DNA of 37,614 nt, taken from Agrobacterium tumefaciens (GTDB taxonomy: Bacteria > Pseudomonadota > Alphaproteobacteria > Rhizobiales > Rhizobiaceae). The position numbers and the translations under genes were made by a program. The stretch lies in NCBI RefSeq assembly GCF_009649785.1, contig NZ_WJOK01000037.1, forward strand, positions 1 to 37,614, written 5' to 3'. Under the pieces are notes generated by a model, which was given only the letters and a program-made list of their open reading frames with translations, ran no database searches and was not told the DNA's origin. Within the stretch, counting starts at the first letter, position 1. Every line of letters begins with the position of its first letter. Shown here piece after piece: positions 32,629-37,614 of this stretch.

Positions 32629-35253
32629 ATGAATATTGAAAAATACTCCGAGCGCGTTCGCGGTTTTCTGCAATCGGCGCAGACGTTTGCGCTTGCGGAA
32701 AATCACCAGCAGTTTTCTGCCGAACATGTGCTGAAAGTTCTGCTTGATGACGAGCAGGGCATGGCGGCATCGCTGATCGAGCGGGCTGGCGGCGACTCCA
32801 AGGAAGTGCGTCTGGCCAACGATGCGGCACTGGCGAAATTGCCCAAGGTTTCCGGCGGCAATGGCGGCCTTTCCCTCACGGCTCCACTTGCGAAAGTGTT
32901 CTCGACTGCGGAAGAACTCGCGAAGAAGGCTGGTGACAGTTTCGTCACCGTCGAGCGTCTTTTGCAGGCGCTGGCGATCGAAAACTCTGCTTCCACCTCG
33001 GCGTCCCTGAAAAAGGGCGGCGTGACGGCGCAGGCGCTCAATCAGGTCATCAATGAAATCCGCAAGGGCCGCACGGCTGACAGCGCCAATGCCGAACAGG
33101 GCTTCGACGCGCTGAAGAAGTTCGCGCGCGACCTGACGGAGGAAGCCCGCGAAGGCAGGCTCGACCCGGTGATTGGCCGTGATGACGAAATCCGCCGGAC
33201 AATTCAGGTGCTTTCACGCCGCACCAAGAACAATCCCGTGCTGATCGGTGAACCCGGCGTCGGTAAAACGGCGATTGCCGAAGGTCTTGCGCTGCGCATC
33301 GTCAATGGCGATGTGCCCGAAAGCCTTAAAGACAAGAAGCTTATGGCGCTGGATATGGGTGCGCTGATCGCTGGCGCGAAGTATCGCGGCGAGTTCGAGG
33401 AGCGTCTGAAGGCGGTACTGAACGAAGTGCAGGCGGAAAATGGCGGCATTATCCTGTTCATCGACGAGATGCACACGCTGGTCGGTGCCGGCAAGGCCGA
33501 TGGCGCCATGGATGCGTCCAATCTGCTGAAGCCCGCTCTTGCCCGAGGTGAACTGCACTGCGTTGGCGCCACCACGCTGGATGAATATCGCAAGCACGTG
33601 GAAAAGGATCCGGCCCTTGCCCGTCGTTTCCAGCCGGTTCTCGTAGATGAGCCGACCGTTGAGGACACGATCTCGATCCTTCGCGGCCTGAAGGAAAAAT
33701 ACGAACAGCACCACAAGGTCCGCATTTCGGATTCGGCCCTGGTTGCAGCTGCAACGCTTTCCAACCGTTACATTACCGACCGGTTCCTGCCCGACAAGGC
33801 AATCGACCTGATGGACGAAGCCGCTTCGCGCCTTCGCATGCAGGTGGATTCCAAGCCGGAAGAACTGGACGAACTGGATCGCCGGATCATTCAGCTCAAG
33901 ATCGAACGCGAAGCCTTGAAGCAGGAGACGGATCAGTCATCCGTCGACCGCCTGAAGAAGCTCGAGGACGAACTGGCCGACACCGAAGAAAAGGCCGATG
34001 CCCTGACGGCCCGCTGGCAGGCGGAAAAGCAGAAGCTGGGCCATGCCGCAGACCTCAAGAAGCGGCTGGACGATGCCCGCAACGAACTGGCAAGTGCCCA
34101 GCGTAACGGCCAGTTCCAGCGCGCCGGTGAATTGACCTATGGCATCATTCCTGGCCTCGAAAAGGAACTGGCTGCAGCGGAGGCGCGTGACAGCACCGGT
34201 GCTGGCTCGATGGTTCAGGAAGTGGTGACGGCGGACAACATCGCCCACATCGTTTCCCGCTGGACCGGCATTCCTGTCGACAAGATGCTGGAAGGCCAGC
34301 GCGAGAAGCTGCTGCGCATGGAAGACGATCTTGCCAAGTCCGTGGTCGGGCAGGGCGAGGCCGTTCAGGCCGTTTCCAAGGCGGTTCGCCGTTCGCGCGC
34401 CGGTCTTCAGGATCCGAACCGGCCGATCGGCTCGTTCATCTTCCTCGGCCCGACGGGCGTGGGCAAGACCGAGCTGACCAAGTCGCTCGCCCGGTTCCTG
34501 TTCGACGACGAGACCGCGATGGTTCGCCTCGACATGTCGGAATTCATGGAGAAACACTCCGTTGCCCGGCTTATCGGTGCGCCTCCCGGCTATGTCGGTT
34601 ACGAAGAGGGCGGTGCGTTAACGGAAGCGGTTCGCCGCCGGCCCTATCAGGTCGTGCTGTTTGACGAGATCGAGAAAGCGCATCCGGACGTGTTCAACGT
34701 CCTGTTGCAGGTGCTGGATGATGGCCGCCTGACGGATGGTCAGGGCCGCACCGTCGATTTCAAGAACACCATCATCATCATGACTTCGAACCTCGGTTCG
34801 GAATTCATGACGCAGATGGGCGACAATGACGATGTGGATTCGGTTCGCGACCTGGTGATGGAACGGGTCCGGTCGCATTTCCGGCCGGAATTCCTCAACC
34901 GTATCGACGATATCATTCTCTTCCATCGCCTGCGGCGCGACGAGATGGGTGCGATCGTGGAGATCCAGCTCAAGCGCCTCGTCTCGCTTCTGGGTGATCG
35001 CAAGATCACGCTCGAACTGGATGAGGATGCCCGCAACTGGCTTGCCAATAAGGGTTACGATCCGGCCTATGGCGCACGTCCGCTGAAGCGGGTGATCCAG
35101 AAGACGGTTCAGGACAGGCTTGCCGAAATGATCCTCGGCGGCGAGATCCCGGACGGGTCGCGGGTCAAGGTGACCTCTGGCACCGACCGGCTGCTTTTCA
35201 AGGTCAAGCCCCCAAAGGGTGAGGCCGAGACTGAAACCGCTGATGCGGCATAA
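32629..35253 (+). CDS. clpB: ATP-dependent disaggregase ClpB
   Basis: An 874-residue Hsp104/ClpB chaperone that with DnaK extracts proteins from heat-induced aggregates. The N-domain repeats are at about 1-145. The first AAA+ ring has Walker A GEPGVGKT near 205 and [13 protein letters not shown] coiled-coil middle domain at about 395-530 (rich in [24 protein letters not shown] heptads) distinguishes ClpB from ClpA/C. The second AAA+ ring has GPTGVGKT near 605, [29 protein letters not shown] and [20 protein letters not shown] lies before ATG 32629, giving the family N-terminus MNIEKYSE; the alternative GTG upstream at 32590 is rejected. Confidence 0.97.
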   Translation: MNIEKYSERVRGFLQSAQTFALAENHQQFSAEHVLKVLLDDEQGMAASLIERAGGDSKEVRLANDAALAKLPKVSGGNGGLSLTAPLAKVFSTAEELAKKAGDSFVTVERLLQALAIENSASTSASLKKGGVTAQALNQVINEIRKGRTADSANAEQGFDALKKFARDLTEEAREGRLDPVIGRDDEIRRTIQVLSRRTKNNPVLIGEPGVGKTAIAEGLALRIVNGDVPESLKDKKLMALDMGALIAGAKYRGEFEERLKAVLNEVQAENGGIILFIDEMHTLVGAGKADGAMDASNLLKPALARGELHCVGATTLDEYRKHVEKDPALARRFQPVLVDEPTVEDTISILRGLKEKYEQHHKVRISDSALVAAATLSNRYITDRFLPDKAIDLMDEAASRLRMQVDSKPEELDELDRRIIQLKIEREALKQETDQSSVDRLKKLEDELADTEEKADALTARWQAEKQKLGHAADLKKRLDDARNELASAQRNGQFQRAGELTYGIIPGLEKELAAAEARDSTGAGSMVQEVVTADNIAHIVSRWTGIPVDKMLEGQREKLLRMEDDLAKSVVGQGEAVQAVSKAVRRSRAGLQDPNRPIGSFIFLGPTGVGKTELTKSLARFLFDDETAMVRLDMSEFMEKHSVARLIGAPPGYVGYEEGGALTEAVRRRPYQVVLFDEIEKAHPDVFNVLLQVLDDGRLTDGQGRTVDFKNTIIIMTSNLGSEFMTQMGDNDDVDSVRDLVMERVRSHFRPEFLNRIDDIILFHRLRRDEMGAIVEIQLKRLVSLLGDRKITLELDEDARNWLANKGYDPAYGARPLKRVIQKTVQDRLAEMILGGEIPDGSRVKVTSGTDRLLFKVKPPKGEAETETADAA

Positions 35254-35257
35254 AACG

Positions 35258-35288
35258 AAAGGGCTCCGGTAACGGAGCCCTTTTTCGT
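35258..35288. terminator. Bidirectional intrinsic terminator between clpB and the M23 peptidase gene
   Basis: GGGCTCCG (35261-35268), loop GTAA, CGGAGCCC (35273-35280), T5 on the right and an A-rich left flank. It serves the convergent genes on both sides. Confidence 0.93.
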
Positions 35289-35321
35289 ATAGCGGTCCCT
35301 CTGGTCACGAGGCCCGGCGGA

Positions 35322-37268
35322 CTAACGGCTCGCCACCTGATTGGGTTTTTCTTCGATGTTGAGTAGATTGTCGATCCGCTTTCTCTCGTCGGAGAACCGC
35401 GCGAGCGCTACGCCGGAAAGCGATTTGCCGCCAGGCAGACGCACTTTCATCGCGTCCACTTTCGTGCCGTTAACGATCAGCTCGTAATGCAGATGCGCGC
35501 CGGTCGAAAGGCCGGTCGAACCGACATAACCGATTACCTGGCCCTGCCGGACCTTTGAACCCTCGGTGACACCCTTGGCGATGGCGCTCTGGTGGTTATA
35601 GGAGGAGACGTAGCCATTGGCGTGGCGGATCAGGGTCTGGTTGCCGTAACCGGAGGCCCAGCCGGCCTTTTCGACAGTGCCGTTGCCTGTCGCGATTATC
35701 GGCGTGCCGCGGGCTGCCGCCCAGTCGGTGCCGGTATGCATGCGGCTGAATTTCAAAACCGGATGGCGGCGCATGCCGAAACCTGATGTCATACGACCGT
35801 TCGGAACCGGGTTGCGCAACAGGAACTGCCGGATGCTCTTACCGTTCTCGTCGAAATAGTCGATGCTGTTATCGTCCGGGTTCTGGAACCGGTAAAACCG
35901 CGTCTCGTTATCGCCGAACTTGGCGTTGACGTAGAGCAGTTCGGACTTGTCCGTCGCCTTGCCATCCGCATCTTCCACGGAGAAGAAGGCCTCCAGCGTA
36001 TCTGCCGGTTTCAACTGCGCCTGAAAATCGACGCTGCTGGCCAAAAGCTTGATGAGCTGGGAGACCATGCCCTGATTCATGCCATAGGCCAGAGCCGCCC
36101 GGTAAACGCCATCGTAGACGCTGGGCAGATCGCGGCCGGCGGCCGGTGCCGGGGTGCTGTCAAAGGCCGTCGCCACCGCGTCGAGCTTCGGCGGTTCGCT
36201 GGCCTTGATGAAATTCTTGCGATCGTCTACGGCCATGGTGACCATGTGGCGACCCTTGCGGTAAAGGCTTACGCGTACGATGTCGCTTTTGTCGTCTTCC
36301 TGAATAATGCCGACGCGGAGCACATCGCCGCTTTCGACATTGTTCGACTGGAGTTGCGGTGACAACAGGCCAGCGATTTCGGAGGATTGCGCCTTCGAAT
36401 AACCCGCGCCGAATAAAGCGGCTTCGATGGTTTCGGTCTGGCGGGCAGGGATAACGTCGTCGGCATATTCCTTGACCGGAACCGAGGGCGATTGAGGGGT
36501 CGAAACCGACATATTCTGTTCGACGACACGGGCGGCAAGACCGGCGGTGATATCGACATCACCCTCATCATTATCGAAACGACGGGGGTCGATGTAATAG
36601 AGCGCTGCAAGCTGCTCGTTACCATCTGTCAGGATCGAGCCGTTCGAGCGCACTGCCTCCTCCACCTCGTCGAAGCTCAGGGAGCCGGCGAAGGGATACT
36701 TGGAGTGCTGGATAGGAAAGGCGACCGTTTTCAGGCTGACTTCGGATTCGACCTCGGAGCCGTAGATTGTGCCCGTGCGGCTCGGCGCCGGCGCCGGGGC
36801 GTCCTTGTCGTCACCGCTTGCGAAAATGTTCAGGGGATCGAAGGCGGGATAATCGTCCTGTTTGGCGTAGTTGGACGCCAGCGGAATTTTGACGTGGGAG
36901 AAGGGAACCTTGCGGACCACTTCCTTGTCGCCCTCGTTGATAACGGTGGAGACTTCCATGATCGACCGGTCCGAGGGCCGGGCCGCAATATTGGGCGCAA
37001 CGAGGCGTGTGCCGCGGCGTGCCGCTTCCGCGGTATTGTTGCCCATATCCGCCTTGGCGAAGGCCTCGGCCGGAATAGCAAGCTGCTGGCGGCCATCGAG
37101 AGCTGCAAACAGCGCAACACCCATCAATATGGAAGAGGTAATGCCGGTAAGGAACGTGCCGGAAAGCCATCTGAGCGAAATCTCACGGCGATCGGGTGCA
37201 CGGCGCCCTTCCGCCAGAATTGGCGGTTCCGTGCCTAGCGACCGGATCACGTTGCGATCCGCAGTCAT
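35322..37268 (-). CDS. rgsM: Membrane-anchored M23 (LytM) peptidase, RgsM-like polar growth factor
   Basis: A 648-residue protein with a short cytoplasmic N-terminus and one membrane helix at about 33-56 (WLSGTFLTGITSSILMGVAL). A long periplasmic region includes a LysM/OapA-like G5 segment near 280-350, and the M23 domain lies at about 495-600. The zinc ligands are present: HTGTD for the His-x3-Asp motif and HLHYE for His-x-His, with a further His in SYNHQS. It is expected to bind or cut peptidoglycan. In Sinorhizobium a gene at the same place beside clpB is rgsM, needed for unipolar growth; this parallel is from my memory of synteny and should be confirmed by alignment. A GGGG sequence lies ten bases before the ATG. 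Confidence 0.88.
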   Translation of the reverse strand: MTADRNVIRSLGTEPPILAEGRRAPDRREISLRWLSGTFLTGITSSILMGVALFAALDGRQQLAIPAEAFAKADMGNNTAEAARRGTRLVAPNIAARPSDRSIMEVSTVINEGDKEVVRKVPFSHVKIPLASNYAKQDDYPAFDPLNIFASGDDKDAPAPAPSRTGTIYGSEVESEVSLKTVAFPIQHSKYPFAGSLSFDEVEEAVRSNGSILTDGNEQLAALYYIDPRRFDNDEGDVDITAGLAARVVEQNMSVSTPQSPSVPVKEYADDVIPARQTETIEAALFGAGYSKAQSSEIAGLLSPQLQSNNVESGDVLRVGIIQEDDKSDIVRVSLYRKGRHMVTMAVDDRKNFIKASEPPKLDAVATAFDSTPAPAAGRDLPSVYDGVYRAALAYGMNQGMVSQLIKLLASSVDFQAQLKPADTLEAFFSVEDADGKATDKSELLYVNAKFGDNETRFYRFQNPDDNSIDYFDENGKSIRQFLLRNPVPNGRMTSGFGMRRHPVLKFSRMHTGTDWAAARGTPIIATGNGTVEKAGWASGYGNQTLIRHANGYVSSYNHQSAIAKGVTEGSKVRQGQVIGYVGSTGLSTGAHLHYELIVNGTKVDAMKVRLPGGKSLSGVALARFSDERKRIDNLLNIEEKPNQVASR

Positions 37269-37614
37269 ACTAGCTGTGCCCCGTGGGTCATGCGCTCTCC
37301 AGAAACTTCAGGCGAAGGTGTGCAACTTTCAAAGCCGTGAGTCAAATTGATCGGCACCCTCAATAGATCTGCCGGCAACAGGCTCGCGCGCGTGCCCGCA
37401 TTAACGTTTTGTTGGCAAAGCAATTAGCGAGGAGTCGGGCCAAAACAAGGCGCAGCACCATTCATATGGGTTCAGGCTGCATTCCCTTGCTGAAAATCGG
37501 TCCGTTGGTGGAGGCCAATGGGAGGCATAATCTCGAAAAATCAAAACTCTCCTTTAAAATCAATGCTTTGAATGTTTTTTTTAGAATTTGTATTTTGGTG
37601 TGTTGACTTGTTTG
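37269..37614. other. Right-edge intergenic region, AT-rich at the end
   Basis: No supported gene in these 346 bases. From about 37536 the sequence becomes markedly AT-rich, and TTGACTTG near the end (37606-37613) resembles a -35 box for a gene beyond the window. The promoter of the M23 gene should lie at the left part of this region but was not identified. Confidence 0.4.

Overview
The window is a chromosomal segment of an alphaproteobacterium of the Rhizobiales. Protein sequences and gene order point to Agrobacterium/Rhizobium. The right-hand run lysC-ptsP-prfA-prmC-DUF4167-clpB-M23 peptidase is, from memory, the order seen around rgsM in Sinorhizobium and its relatives. The putA/putR pair, the nepR-ecfG/phyR locus and the aspartate-semialdehyde spermidine pathway also fit this group. 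No transposase, phage, CRISPR array, tRNA or rRNA gene was found, and coding density is high.

Layout, left to right: the start of a UDP-glucose dehydrogenase gene (minus, cut by the edge); an EamA transporter and a xi-class glutathionyl-hydroquinone reductase; a LysR regulator divergent from an ALDH7-type piperideine-6-carboxylate/aminoadipate-semialdehyde dehydrogenase; an ssuA-ssuC-ssuB sulfonate-type ABC importer; and putA divergent from its Lrp-type activator putR. The general stress response (GSR) locus follows, about 12.6-20.5 kb. It holds ecfG and nepR (minus) divergent from phyR (plus), two HWE histidine kinases, a PRC-barrel exported protein, galE, and a DUF883-DUF1469 membrane pair. 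The remainder is the carboxynorspermidine decarboxylase / carboxyspermidine dehydrogenase pair, a DEAD-box helicase, lysC, ptsP, prfA, prmC, a DUF4167 protein, clpB and an RgsM-like M23 peptidase.

The most striking non-coding signals are in the GSR region. Four good GGAAC-N16/17-CGTT (or GGAAC-N18/19-TT) promoters, plus two with a weaker -10, sit before phyR, nepR-ecfG, the soluble HWE kinase, the PRC-barrel gene, the DUF883-DUF1469 pair and a candidate small RNA. The two promoters between nepR and phyR have back-to-back -35 boxes forming a perfect inverted repeat flanked by A7 and T7. The candidate small RNA (minus, about 15577-15459) has a C-rich loop, a second hairpin and an intrinsic terminator, which recalls GsrN of Caulobacter. 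If real, it puts sigma factor, anti-sigma factor, response regulator, kinases, an sRNA effector and structural stress genes within 8 kb.

Two further intergenic regions fold into nested perfect stems and could be structured RNAs: 31150-31253 ahead of the DUF4167 gene, and 25099-25219 between the DEAD-box helicase and lysC. I do not recognise either as a known family. On the metabolic side, lysC feeds aspartate semialdehyde production, which the carboxyspermidine dehydrogenase 2.4 kb upstream would use together with putrescine to make spermidine.
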